This document shows positions 47,039-57,404 of a stretch of DNA of 64,000 nucleotides, in pieces (positions within the stretch are counted from its first letter, which is position 1; every line of letters starts with the position of its first letter). A program made the translations under genes and the position numbers. The DNA comes from Rhexocercosporidium sp. MPI-PUGE-AT-0058 (taxonomy: Eukaryota; Ascomycota; Leotiomycetes; Helotiales): the NCBI GenBank assembly GCA_020746875.1, contig JAGTJL010000009.1:2418001-2482000 (forward strand), given 5' to 3'. The notes beneath the pieces are model-generated. The model was not told where the DNA came from, did not search any database, and saw only the letters and a list, made by a program, of their open reading frames with translations.

Positions 47039-49968
47039 ATGAGCGGGCGGCTCTTGTCAGCCAGGCTTTTGCCTTTGGCTAAGAGAGTGAACACTGGAGC
47101 GGCGCGTCATTTCCATCACTATACCACATCTTCGGCCGGGGGACTTCTCAAGACAGATTCTGCAGTACGCGCGGCGCGGAGGAGGATATGGCCAGCTGGA
47201 TATACCGCCTTTTCTAACGCTGTCATTGTCCGGAATGCCTCTTTCGTGCGGATCCTTCCCAAGTTGCTCCTCAAATTCGCAAGAATCCCCGCCTTGTTTG
47301 GTGGTGCAACTATTGCTGGACTAGCATATGTGCAATACCAGGCTACTCGTAGGTTTATTCGGTACTTCACTGCTCGCAACGAAATGCTAATATGCTACTG
47401 CAGAGGCTGGAAACTACGCTCTCGATGTGTTTAACTCAACCAAGGAAACAGTAACTGGAGTAGCTGGAGGATTATTTGGAGGTGCTAAGGGGATTGCAGA
47501 CCAAACACGGCAAGGATGGCAGAATACGAAGGAACAAGTGGAATTACCTGAGTGGTTGCAAAAGGTGTTACGGATTCATGAAGAAATTGGTGAGAGGCCA
47601 GGAGGAGAGGGAGGGGACGGAGGTCCAGGAGGAGAACAACCCAAACAAAGCAGATTGGGAACGGCGGCTGCTGGAGCGACTGCTGCGGCGTATGGATACG
47701 ACCAATCATCTGAGGAGGACCCGAGGTCTGGAGAGGAGTCAGCTAGGGATGATCAAATGATGGTTTTGACCAAGAAGATGATTGAGATCAGGAGCATATT
47801 GCAGACAGTCGGACAGTCGGACACTCTAAACCTACCTTCAATCGTGGTCATAGGATCCCAATCTTCTGGAAAGAGCTCGGTGCTGGAGGCCATAGTTGGA
47901 CATGAGTTTCTGCCCAAAGGATCAAATATGGTTACGCGGAGGCCCATAGAGTTGACGCTTATCAACACTCCTGACGCTCAAGCTGAGTATGGCGAGTTTC
48001 CAGCTCTAGGTCTGGGAAAGATCACAGATTTTTCGCACATTCAACGGACATTGACGGAACTCAATTTGGCCGTCCCAGACTCTGAATGTGTTTCGGACGA
48101 TCCTATTCAGCTCACAATCTCGTCTCCACATGTGCCGGACTTGTCGCTTATTGATTTGCCTGGGTACATTCAAGTCGTTGGGCATGATCAACCACTTGAG
48201 TTGAAACAGAAGATTTCTGATCTCTGTGACAAGTACATTCAGCCCCCGAATGTCATTCTCGCGATATCAGCAGCGGATGTTGATCTTGCAAATTCTACAG
48301 CTCTGCGAGCAAGTCGAAGAGTTGATCCAAGAGGAGAGAGAACCATTGGAGTAGTCACAAAGATGGACTTGGTTGATGCTACGCGTGGAGCGGCAATTCT
48401 GAACGACCGAAAATACCCCCTTCGACTTGGATATGTTGGTGTGGTATCACGCGTGCCACCACAGTCAACAAGTCTCTTCAAAAAGGGTAGTGGGAGCATT
48501 GCTACTGCCATTGCTAAGAATGAGCATGCATACTTCTCATCCCACCCGCTCGAATTTGGCCAGGATGCTGGAGTGAACGTCGGGACTACCACTCTCCGCA
48601 AGAAACTGATGCAAGTTCTTGAACAAACGATGGCGGCAAGTCTGCAAAGTACGGGAGATGCTATCAGACAAGAGCTCGAAGAAGCAACTTACGAATTCAA
48701 GGTCCAATACAACGACCGCCCTCTTTCAGCCGAATCATATCTGGCTGAAAGCTTAGATGCATTCAAGCATTCCTTCAAAGAGTTCACCGAGAGCTTTGGA
48801 CGACCTCAGGTTCGAGAAATGCTCAAGGAAGAGCTGGACCAAAGAGTTCTTGATCTCCTCGCCTCGAGGTACTGGAACAAGCCAGTAATGAATCTCTCGC
48901 CGGCTCTGCCAGAGCCAGATTCCCTTGCTGATCTCCCTACCGCGGATCCAGAATCCCTATACTGGCATCGCAAACTTGATGCTTCTACTTCCGCTCTGAC
49001 GAAGCTTGGAATTGGTCGTCTAGCAACCACAGTGGTAGCAAACGCTCTCCAAGCGCACGTAGACCGACTCATCTCACAAAGCACATTCGCATCCCACCCA
49101 TTCGCAAGGCAAGCAATCACTGAGGCAGCCTCTGGCATCCTCAACGAGCGGTTCTATAGCACGTCAGACCAAGTCGAGAACTGCATCAAGCCCTACAAAT
49201 TCGAAATCGATGTCGAAGACGGTGAATGGGCACGAGGCCGTGAAAACGTTGCTGACGTCTTAAAGACTGAACTGAAAGCTGTCGACGAAGCCGTCAAATC
49301 AGTAGAGCAATCTGTAGGCGGAAAGCGGAAACTCAAAGATGTCATGGGTTTCGTAGATAAAGCCAGGAGAGGTGAAGTAGAAGTCATAGGTGACGGTGCC
49401 AGTGGTGCTGGTGGCTTCTCATCAGACTTGCTACAAAGAGGTATGCGTTTACACCCCACCCATCTATTCCTTCAAAACTATACTTTACTTTTTTGACAAG
49501 ACACTAACACCCCCACCAGGCAAAGAAGCTATATTTCTCCGCGACCGCGCCCAACTCCTCCGCATGCGCCTCACAGCTCTCAAATCCAAACAATGCGCCA
49601 CCAAATCCTCGCGGTACTACTGCCCAGAGATCTTCCTCGACGTCGTCGCCACCAAACTCACATCCACTGCCGTCCTCTTCCTCAACGTCGAGCTTCTCTC
49701 AGAATTCTACTACAACTTCCCGCGCGAATTGGACGTCAGGCTCGGCCGTGGTCTGAGCAAAGATGAGGTAGAGAGGTTCGCGAGGGAGGATCCGAGGGTG
49801 AGGGGTCATTTGGAGGTTATCAGACGGAAGGAGTTGCTTGAGTTAGTACTGGGGAAGATGGAGGGCCTGAGAGATTTAGAGGTTGAGGAGAGGGGGAAGA
49901 GAGCGGTTGCTGCTGGGGCTGGTGGGAGGGTCAAGGGGAAGGAGGGGAAAGGGTGGAGTTTGTTTTAG
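47039..49968 (+). CDS. mgm1: Mitochondrial inner-membrane dynamin-like GTPase Mgm1
   Basis: Three exons (47039-47348, 47404-49440, 49520-49968) give 931 residues, close to yeast Mgm1 (902). The first ~50 residues form an arginine-rich presequence. A transmembrane segment follows at about 84-101 (IPALFGGATIAGLAYVQY). A second Ala/Gly-rich hydrophobic stretch (LGTAAAGATAAAYGYD, about 188-203) matches the region cut by rhomboid protease Pcp1 to make the short form. The GTPase has G1 GSQSSGKSS (about 254-262), MVTRRPIELTLI, G3 LIDLPGYI and G4 TKMD. Middle and effector regions follow (LRMRLTALKSKQCATKSSRY). The protein fuses inner membranes and shapes cristae. It was started at 47039 because that is the first ATG before a good presequence. 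Confidence 0.95.
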
Positions 49969-50687
49969 AATGCTCGCATCGAAGTGTCTGCACTTGGTAG
50001 CTGGGAGATTTGGACGGAGAGGTTTATGATTCATGCCACATATATTTGGAAGATGGCGTTTGGACTGTTTGGATTTGTGTGCTTGCTGCTCGCTAGCTTG
50101 CCTGATTGTTGGGTCGATTGATATCACGGCTGCATTCCGTCCTTGGTCGGAAATTGGAAGTTGGAAGGTTTTCTCGTTTGTAAGCATGGAGCGAAAGAAT
50201 TCACATCCCCTCTTGTTCATATTATACCTATACCGCTCTAGTCTAAGAATGAAGGAAGAGAAATTCCCCATGGTCATGTTTCTTGTGACTTTACTGTACC
50301 GTCTTGATTTGATCAGTGTAGTACTGTATTTTGATCATATCTGGTACTGTTTAATTTAGTGTACATCTTCTATCACACGCCTTGGTTGTTGACCTCACTT
50401 GAAACTAACTCAATACTTAGCCTTCGCGCTCTCGATGCAATGTATTTTTGGAACATAGAGCAGACTTGAGACAGACCATTTCCTTTGTCTTTCTTCCATA
50501 TTTTTGCTTCGGTAGTATATAGGACATAGCCTACATAAGAAGTAGGAGTACATCTTATTGTATGCTCCATCTCATCATGCTGCAAGTAATGCCAGAAAAT
50601 GCTCCAGGAAATTCAGCAATACAGCCATGACGTGACATAATATACAATACATAACAAAAACGCCTCAAATGCAAATCTCAGAACCCC
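49969..50687. other. Convergent intergenic region, nothing recognised
   Basis: Shared 3' space of mgm1 and zrg17. AT-rich, with no protein-like frame. Confidence 0.5.
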
Positions 50688-52232
50688 TCATTTATCAATC
50701 GTAAACTGCGTCGTAACCTCCCACTTCACACCAGCGCCCTTGCCATACCCGCCACCCAACCTGTTTTTCACCAGCACATTCAGCCTCTCCCTCAGCTTGT
50801 TTAATGAGACGTCGTCGCCTCTAACCCTAAGCTTCAAATTCGCCATGCACAGTCCGTAATGGACTTGCCAGAAGCGCGCCTCTTCGACCTGCGTTATCAT
50901 AGGATCTTTACTGATCTCGCGCATCACGTCGCTGACGCCTTCGCCGGAGTAGGACATCAGGAGCATAAGGCCCTGCGTCATCGCTAGGCGCACACCGAGC
51001 ACAAACATCGAGATGGCGATTATGGCACAGAGGAGGCGATCGAGCCAGAGGTAGACAGTGATTGTTAGGAGGGGGAGGAGGAGCATGATGGAGCTGCAGG
51101 AGAGGGTTAGGAAGTGTGAGGGGTTGGAGAGGACGCTGGGGAGTGAGGAGATCACTGCGAAGCGCATGGCTTTGCCTATGCGTGCATGGTTCTTGAGTCC
51201 GTAGGCTGAGATCAACGTAGCTACGATAGATAGCAGAGCAGCTGAATCCACCGAGCCAGGAGACACTCGCTGGTGCGAATGGGGGTGGTGTGGTGTATGC
51301 GACCCTAGTCCTTCTAGCACATGCTTGAGATTATGTGACATGAGATCGAAGCCCATGAAGAGCAGAAAAACAGACATGGCAAACCCAGCTAGGACTTCTG
51401 TGCGCTCGAGTCCGAAGGGGTGGCGGATCGAAGAGCGTTTCCATACTTCGAAGTTGCTGAGCACATCTACGACTACGCAGATCGTGGCCGATACTGCATC
51501 GAAGAAGATCAGGTGGGAGAGGGCCGTGAGGGCGAGTGAGCCTTCGGCGGAGAAGAGCACGTATGCTGCTACCAAGGCGTGACAAGCACACCAGGCAATT
51601 CGAGTCGTCTGCTCCTTCGACCTGCTTGTCCACGCCTCCTTGTACGTCGGTATTGGGAGGGAAGCTGGGAGGGCTAGAGGCGCTCGTGGGGGAGGCTCGA
51701 GGAAGATCTGGTGTTGGGCAGACACACTGGAGTGTTTGTATCTATGCCCGCGTCGCTTGCCAATGTTCTTTTCGGATTTCTTGTTAGCTGATGGTGCAAA
51801 CTTGACCCGCGCATCTGATGGAGAAGTAGGAGGGAAAGCAGAAGTAGAACTAGAGGTAGAGTCAGAGGGTGTAAGTGAATTGCTATGCCATACTGAGTTT
51901 GCCATCGCCGGGCTATCTTTTATGGACTGTGTCTGGAAGTTAAACGGGCTGCGAGCTCCTGCTGAGGGAGGAGGACCCAGTGTTGACTCGGAGCCGAAGG
52001 AGGGTGTTCCTAGGCCTGCTGAGGATGGCATGGGGGAGGCCATAGAACCAAAGCGTCCTGGGAAGGTGTCCGACAGAGGAGAGAGGGAATTGGAGTCATA
52101 GGTTATGGTCGAGTGCATCGTTCGACCGGGTCCGCCATCGATCCCAAGTCCTCCCCGTTCTGGTTCCTCTGGAATAGGGGTTGGAGGGGTTGGCGTCCGC
52201 GGTGGAGCGGGAATTGGCAGACTCGAAGCCAT
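50688..52232 (-). CDS. zrg17: Zrg17-like cation diffusion facilitator (ER zinc transporter subunit)
   Basis: This single-exon gene codes 514 residues. The N-terminal ~190 residues are a Ser/Pro-rich cytosolic tail. Six hydrophobic helices follow (IAWCACHALVAAYVLFSAEG, SHLIFFDAVSATICVVVDVL, TEVLAGFAMSVFLLFMGFDL, and three more after residue 320), with a short His-rich loop (HTPHHPHSHQR) between helices 4 and 5. The C-terminal domain shows the CDF ferredoxin-like pattern (ARFWQVHYGLCMANLKLRVR). HPFGLERTEVLAGF is the CDF loop/helix 4 signature. The HxxxD zinc site of helix 5 reads SVDSAALLS, without a histidine. This matches Zrg17, the subunit that pairs with Msc2 to load zinc into the ER, rather than a stand-alone transporter. 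Confidence 0.85.
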   Translation of the reverse strand: MASSLPIPAPPRTPTPPTPIPEEPERGGLGIDGGPGRTMHSTITYDSNSLSPLSDTFPGRFGSMASPMPSSAGLGTPSFGSESTLGPPPSAGARSPFNFQTQSIKDSPAMANSVWHSNSLTPSDSTSSSTSAFPPTSPSDARVKFAPSANKKSEKNIGKRRGHRYKHSSVSAQHQIFLEPPPRAPLALPASLPIPTYKEAWTSRSKEQTTRIAWCACHALVAAYVLFSAEGSLALTALSHLIFFDAVSATICVVVDVLSNFEVWKRSSIRHPFGLERTEVLAGFAMSVFLLFMGFDLMSHNLKHVLEGLGSHTPHHPHSHQRVSPGSVDSAALLSIVATLISAYGLKNHARIGKAMRFAVISSLPSVLSNPSHFLTLSCSSIMLLLPLLTITVYLWLDRLLCAIIAISMFVLGVRLAMTQGLMLLMSYSGEGVSDVMREISKDPMITQVEEARFWQVHYGLCMANLKLRVRGDDVSLNKLRERLNVLVKNRLGGGYGKGAGVKWEVTTQFTIDK

Positions 52233-53336
52233 TGCTGCTCACTCCAATCTCTAGGGGCCGCGGCGTAGCAGCATAAGAGAGGGTCCACGGAGAGCAGGGG
52301 GATTTAATGAAGCTGGAGGCTCGTGAGATTGAGGATATCCACGGGCCGTGCGAGGAGGGAGGGGAAGAGAGGGGAGTTCAGATGTTTTTGTTTGTTCCAG
52401 CCGCGGGAAGATGCGTTAGCGTCCTGCCAGGCCCCTTACAGTAAATGGGTAGCACACCAGGTGGATCCGAAGAGGCCAGGTACGCGAGCAATCTCGACAA
52501 CTTTATTTCAATCACACTTCACTCCTGTCCTCCTCTTCCGCAATCATCACGAGCCTCAATACATCAAGTCTTCTCCCAAATCATCTCTCCTCAAAGGCTC
52601 AAGCACACTGCTCTTTGCTATCTTTCGACTAGGCGAAACACTCGGATTTGCTCGATATATGCTAGCTTTCCTCCCTTTCGAGCCCCTAACCGCCAAGACT
52701 TAATTAATATCCAGAACCAGACCATCCTTGTACAAATCACCATACCATTTCTTTGGCCTTTCGCTATCAGTCTGACAGCTGGAAGGATTGATATCGAGAC
52801 AATCGATAGACGAATGAGCTTGAAAGTAGAAGGTATCGTCCACGTCCAAGTCCAAATCCAAGGACACTCGATCATACTGCGGCATGACATAATGCTGATA
52901 TTAGTCCAGGTACAATCGACCAACTCCGTGGACAATTTTGAGAAGGCTGTGGAGGCGTGACGAAACCTGGCTGAGACTTCACATTGAAAGCAAATATATG
53001 AAGCTGGTATGCTTCCTTCTGCAAGCTTCCAATCACAAACAGTACTGAGCCTTTCATTAATTAGCGCACGTGCCGTTTGTCAATCCTGGCCTAGGGGAAT
53101 CCACTGCTACTCAAAGCCCAACAAACTCACTTTGAAGACTACAAGTAATCCGCCTCACCTTTCTTGGACGAGTGTTAGACCGAGGGCTGAGAGGGAAGGC
53201 ACTGGAATTCTATCAGGGAAAGGTAACTGGGTTGTGAAGAGCAGATACTCTGGTCTATCTTTTCTGTATCAATCATTCACTTCACTACTTGGACATGTCT
53301 CGTTGAAGACCTCCACTAAGACCGGATCAACTTGTC
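52233..53336. other. Divergent intergenic region of about 1.1 kb, nothing supported
   Basis: It contains the promoters of zrg17 and of the membrane-protein gene at 53337. Frames up to 171 codons occur on both strands (for example 52445-52960), with no domain and mirrored openness. Confidence 0.45.
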
Positions 53337-54428
53337 ATGGATACCAGAACCTCCACGATGGATATCAGCAACCACCCAAAGGAATCAGCCACAGCCCACC
53401 CTGGGGAAGAAGACCTCCCACCAGGACACAAAAGAAGTCTCTCGGGCAGCATTCTTTCCAAGCTGTCATTCCTGAGAGCCAGCGCAGATGACAATCAAAC
53501 TCCTGCGGACCGAGCTCGACTAAGCCCTGAGTTTGCTCCTGGAGATGACCGCACGTCGCCAAAGAAGTCTGGAAGGGCAATGGCTGTTGCGGTTCAGCAG
53601 CAGAAGACAAGAAGAAGAAAGGGGTCTTTGAGAAAAGCTGCTTTGCTTGGCCGTGGTGCTCAGCGAGAGAAGAAAGAACTCAAAGCATCACCCCTGGAAA
53701 CTGGCTCGAATCTTGCTTATGGTGGTGATGGTGCATTGAGCCCAACTTCACCGGAGGAGATTCACCAGACTTCTGGGCTTGGTCTTGGGCTTTCTGATCC
53801 AACGCCTCGTCCTTCAATGGAGGGGTATGCCAGCAGATCCAACAACGTCCTCTTATCTCCAATCAAGACTTTGCCCATGGGAACAGACGACCACCTTGTC
53901 TCTTCACCCACGGCGACAAGCCCTACCCTGACGTATACTTCCACCACAGATGAAGACGATATTCTCAGTATCCGCAACCACGGTATTGCAGCTGCTCGTC
54001 CTGGCACCTTACTCTCGTCTGGCTCCGACTCTTATTTCCCTCCTGGGTCTGGCTCTCTCACTCGTCGTCGGTCTGGCCAGAAGGCTAAATCTCCATTGTC
54101 TCTAGGTGGCCTTGCTGCCAGTCCTCTGCCAGTTCACGACGACGAATGGGACTATTCAGAGACTGAATGGTGGGGATGGGTCGTGCTCATTGTTACTTGG
54201 ATTGTCTTCGTGACTGGTATGGGCTCCTGCCTTGGAGTATGGAGCTGGGCGTGGGATGTTGGAGAAACTCCCTATGCTCCCCCAGAGCTGGAGGATGATC
54301 CAACTCTGCCAATCGTTGGCTATTATCCTGCACTCATTATCTTGACAACTGTCATGGCTTGGGTATGGGTTGTCGTTGCTTGGGTTGGCATGAAATACTT
54401 CAGACATGCGAAGATCAGTGGAGACTGA
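53337..54428 (+). CDS. Conserved-looking two-pass membrane protein of unknown function
   Basis: This single-exon gene codes 363 residues. The first ~265 residues are hydrophilic, Ser/Pro-rich and basic (KRSLSGSILSKLSFLRAS, KTRRRKGSLRKAALLGR), with many potential phosphorylation sites. A sharply defined C-terminal module follows: DDEWDYSETEWWGWVVLIV, first helix with a GMGSCLGVWSWAWDVGETPY exit loop, then PIVGYYPALIILTTVMAWVW as the second helix and a short basic end. The Trp-rich membrane module is not like a chance frame, and I expect orthologues in other filamentous fungi. I do not recognise a named family. A nearby in-frame ATG (MDISNH) could also serve as start. Confidence 0.75.
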   Translation: MDTRTSTMDISNHPKESATAHPGEEDLPPGHKRSLSGSILSKLSFLRASADDNQTPADRARLSPEFAPGDDRTSPKKSGRAMAVAVQQQKTRRRKGSLRKAALLGRGAQREKKELKASPLETGSNLAYGGDGALSPTSPEEIHQTSGLGLGLSDPTPRPSMEGYASRSNNVLLSPIKTLPMGTDDHLVSSPTATSPTLTYTSTTDEDDILSIRNHGIAAARPGTLLSSGSDSYFPPGSGSLTRRRSGQKAKSPLSLGGLAASPLPVHDDEWDYSETEWWGWVVLIVTWIVFVTGMGSCLGVWSWAWDVGETPYAPPELEDDPTLPIVGYYPALIILTTVMAWVWVVVAWVGMKYFRHAKISGD

Positions 54429-54711
54429 CAGCCTTATCGTATATGTACATACAGACACGGCCTAATGTTTTTGCAATCCGACGTCTACGTCACTGACGCC
54501 TTAGTTGCTCGCTCAAGCGGTGAGGGGTGTTTTCATATGCTCGATTCGGTTAGCTCGAATGTGGCAGATCAACCTCCCCACGATTAAAAATCTACAAATA
54601 CTCGAGACGCGGTCCCCTAACAACGAACTTTAACATCAACAACACACTCTTCAAACATCAACAACACACTCTTCGAACGACAACAGATAAGCCTAGGGCC
54701 AACACGACATC

Positions 54712-55691
54712 ATGTTGGAAGAATTCTATGAACCGCGTTCCACAGAGTATGAAATCATCAATACTGAGGCTGGGGATGCCTTGGAATTGATCGAATCTCC
54801 AAACTGTAAGTCCAATATCTTCTTCATCTCCTGTCACGACTTGGAGCTCTTTTCTACGTCAAATCACGCATCAAGTATTCAGGGTTAATATCACCAGACT
54901 CTCTCGATGGCCTCGTTGAGCTGGGTCCCCAGGATGAGACGTTCATGGGCGCCGCCTCAAGGCTTCCCAACGAGCTCAAAGCCATGATTCTAATCGAGAA
55001 GTTCCTCCCTGGTCCACGCGTCATTCGAGCCATCTACAGCGACGTTGATGAAGCCTACACCTATCGATGCCTCCACCCCGCAAACAAACTCCCATATGTC
55101 GCGTACGGTCTCAACAGTCTGATGGCACCACTGGCTGGAACCATTTTCAGTCCAGCCCCTTGGATGGGAATGGATGCATACCCATTCTTTAATCCCAACT
55201 TGGACACCATCTCCTTTGAATACCTCAGTTGCAAGAAGTCTGATGATGCAGACAGCAACAAAAGCTACATTAAAGCTATGCAATGTGCTGGCAAGTATCT
55301 CCGCTGGCACGCCAAGACTCCTGGTGCTGCTCCTGTCCGAAACATCAAGGTGAGCTGGTGCCACAACGAGCCCATCGTTGAGTGGGTTCTCAACTCCTTC
55401 CGGGGCATTCCCAACCTCGATAAAGTCACACTGCTCGCACACGATCACTATACCGGAGCTGTCTCCCCAGACGATTCAAGCGAGATTGAAGAGTACCATC
55501 GGTTGCGCCTGCATGAGTTTGAGCCAAGAGATATGCGTGCCTTGGTCAGCTCTGGTGAGTTGAATGGTTCACGTTGGCCGGAAAACAAGGAGGGTGCCCG
55601 CATTCTTCGATACCCATTCAAGGTTGAATTGCGTGATCAATGGGGAGCCCGAGTCTTGCCTGAGGAGAGCTCAGAAGATGAAGAGGATTGA
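54712..55691 (+). CDS. 2EXR-domain protein
   Basis: Two exons (54712-54805 and 54898-55691) give 295 residues, joined by a 92-nt intron. A short acidic N-terminus precedes the 2EXR pattern: SRLPNELKAMILIEKFLPGP, then RVIRAI, and PFFNPNLDTISFEYL, the counterpart of the FNPxxDTxYF segment. The C-terminal part contains ILRYPFKVELRDQWGARVLP and ends in SSEDEED. The stop TGA is immediately followed by TAG, yet the same frame then continues with 19 acidic codons to the next stop. 2EXR proteins are expanded in filamentous ascomycetes and have no established biochemical role. A broken relative lies 600 bases downstream. Confidence 0.8.
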
Positions 55692-56262
55692 TAGGATGAA
55701 GAGGTCGAAGAGGAATCAGAGGTAGAAGTCGACGGAGAGGATGGACTTGAGTGATGGAAAGGAAAGGGAAAGCTGTCAGAAGTAAGCGTTTATTCTGTTC
55801 CTGGTTCAAAGTACGCAAGCTGACTTAATGGTAGTTGGGGGCCAGCATTTAGAATGGTGCTGGAGTGGGTATTCATCATGGCTGGTGGTTGACGTTTCCT
55901 TTTGTATGATTAGATTTCTTGCGCCCACGGGTAGCATATTCTCCCCCCATTATTGCTTTAAGGCATCACATTCCCTTTGTGTACGAGTAGCTAGATCATC
56001 ACCGAGCCTGAGGGCAGAAAGCAGCGACAGACAATCAAATAAGTCATCAAACAACATTGCGGTTACGTCCAGATGCCTGTGATTATATTATTCCTGTGAC
56101 ATATTGATGCTTGAGACCTGAAGCCAGCATCCCATCGTGCATAGGTGCGCCCTAGTCTTGATGATATGTTTTTCTATTGTTGTTGTTTTCTTGTTGTGTT
56201 TGTTGTGGCAGTCGGCGGATTTGACGCGTTCGAGCGCGTGCCGGTCTCGCTTAATTTGTTGA
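55692..56262. other. Intergenic region between two 2EXR-type loci
   Basis: It starts with the acidic in-frame tail described for the upstream gene (to about 55754). No other frame is supported. The N-terminal half expected for the downstream relative was not found here. Confidence 0.5.
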
Positions 56263-57086
56263 CGTCTCTGCATCGCCCTTGATTCTCGAGGCTTTCCAGC
56301 TGTCCTCAAGACCCGAGCCCTTCGCACCCTCTTTGAGATGGCCCTATACCTGGGTTGCGACGCATACCCTTGGTACCAGTACCACTTCGATACACTCTTC
56401 TTCAACTATAGGAGATGTGGCAGTCGCTACGTTGATAGCCAGGAATTCGCCGACGCCATGAAGACTGCTGCCTACCACTTACACGCACATTTTGAAGCAG
56501 GTAATCCAGTCATTGCTTGCATCATTATATCTTGGTGCCAGGTACGTCACATTCTCCTCCTCATTTTCTGCTTTCCATCTTTGAGCCATCACAAAATTTG
56601 ACCAAACACACACTGACTTCCAACCAGAGACAAGGTGAGCCATCCCAGATCCGAGATCCCTTCTGCGAAATCGACGGTATTGAGTCCTTCACACTCTATT
56701 CCCATGACCACTTTGATGCGTACGAAAGCTCCGCTATCAACGACGCTATCTGCCTGCAGTACCATCCATCTGAGATGCAGAAGATGGCCAACCGTGGTGA
56801 TCTCTGCGGCTATCCTTTCAAGGTCAAGCTCTTGGACTTTGATGGTGATGAGATGGTCTTCGGTCCCTAGCCTCTTCCTGGTGCTGGCGAGGGCTATACT
56901 TCGGATGAGGATGGTCCGGAGACTGACTCGGATGCTGTTTCTGAGGATGGGGTAGAGGATGATGATGTTTCCGACTTTATGTCTGAGATTGCATCTGACG
57001 AGGATGTCTCGGAAGTCTCTCCGGATGCTGGATCTGAGGAAGAACTTGTCTCGAATGACGAGGAGCAGTTGTGCGAATTGGTTTGA
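56263..57086 (+). pseudogene. Truncated relative of the upstream 2EXR gene
   Basis: A frame opens after a TGA at 56260 and reads IALDSRGFPAVLKTRALRTL, then DAYPWYQYHFDTLFFNY, the second half of a 2EXR domain. It splices at 56543-56627 into EIDGIESFTLYSHDHFDAYE and LCGYPFKVKLLDFDGDEMVF. These segments align with DAYPFFNPNLDTISFEY, DKVTLLAHDHYTG and LRYPFKVELRDQWGARV of the neighbour, so the two are tandem relatives. The first half of the domain is missing. A TAG at 56868-56870 is followed in the same frame by 71 strongly acidic codons to TGA at 57084. I call it a pseudogene, but a short protein starting at 56338 could still be made. Confidence 0.65.
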
Positions 57087-57404
57087 ACTAAATATCAAAA
57101 AGCTTTCTATACTTTTAGCGGTTTTGGAATTGTGATTTCGAGGGGTTTTGTTGTTTTTTATGACGCGTGTAAGATTACATTTCTGCGCACCACTGCTCAC
57201 GGGCCATGGCTATGAAAGGCGTTCAAGATGACAGTGACGAAGCGAGACGATTGGAATAAATAAAATGGCTCAACATACTTTTCTCTGCCACGCTTGTAAT
57301 AACGACTAAGGGTTTTCAAAAGTCCCTTCTAATGTGATTTCAAATGTTCCCCAACAGACTTGAGGGACTCAAAATCTCCTCTCCAAACTCCACATTCTGT
57401 CCCC

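Noticed and set aside
52445..52960. 171-codon plus-strand frame before the two-pass membrane protein gene
   Set aside because: Composition is random-looking, and the opposite strand is open over much of the same DNA.
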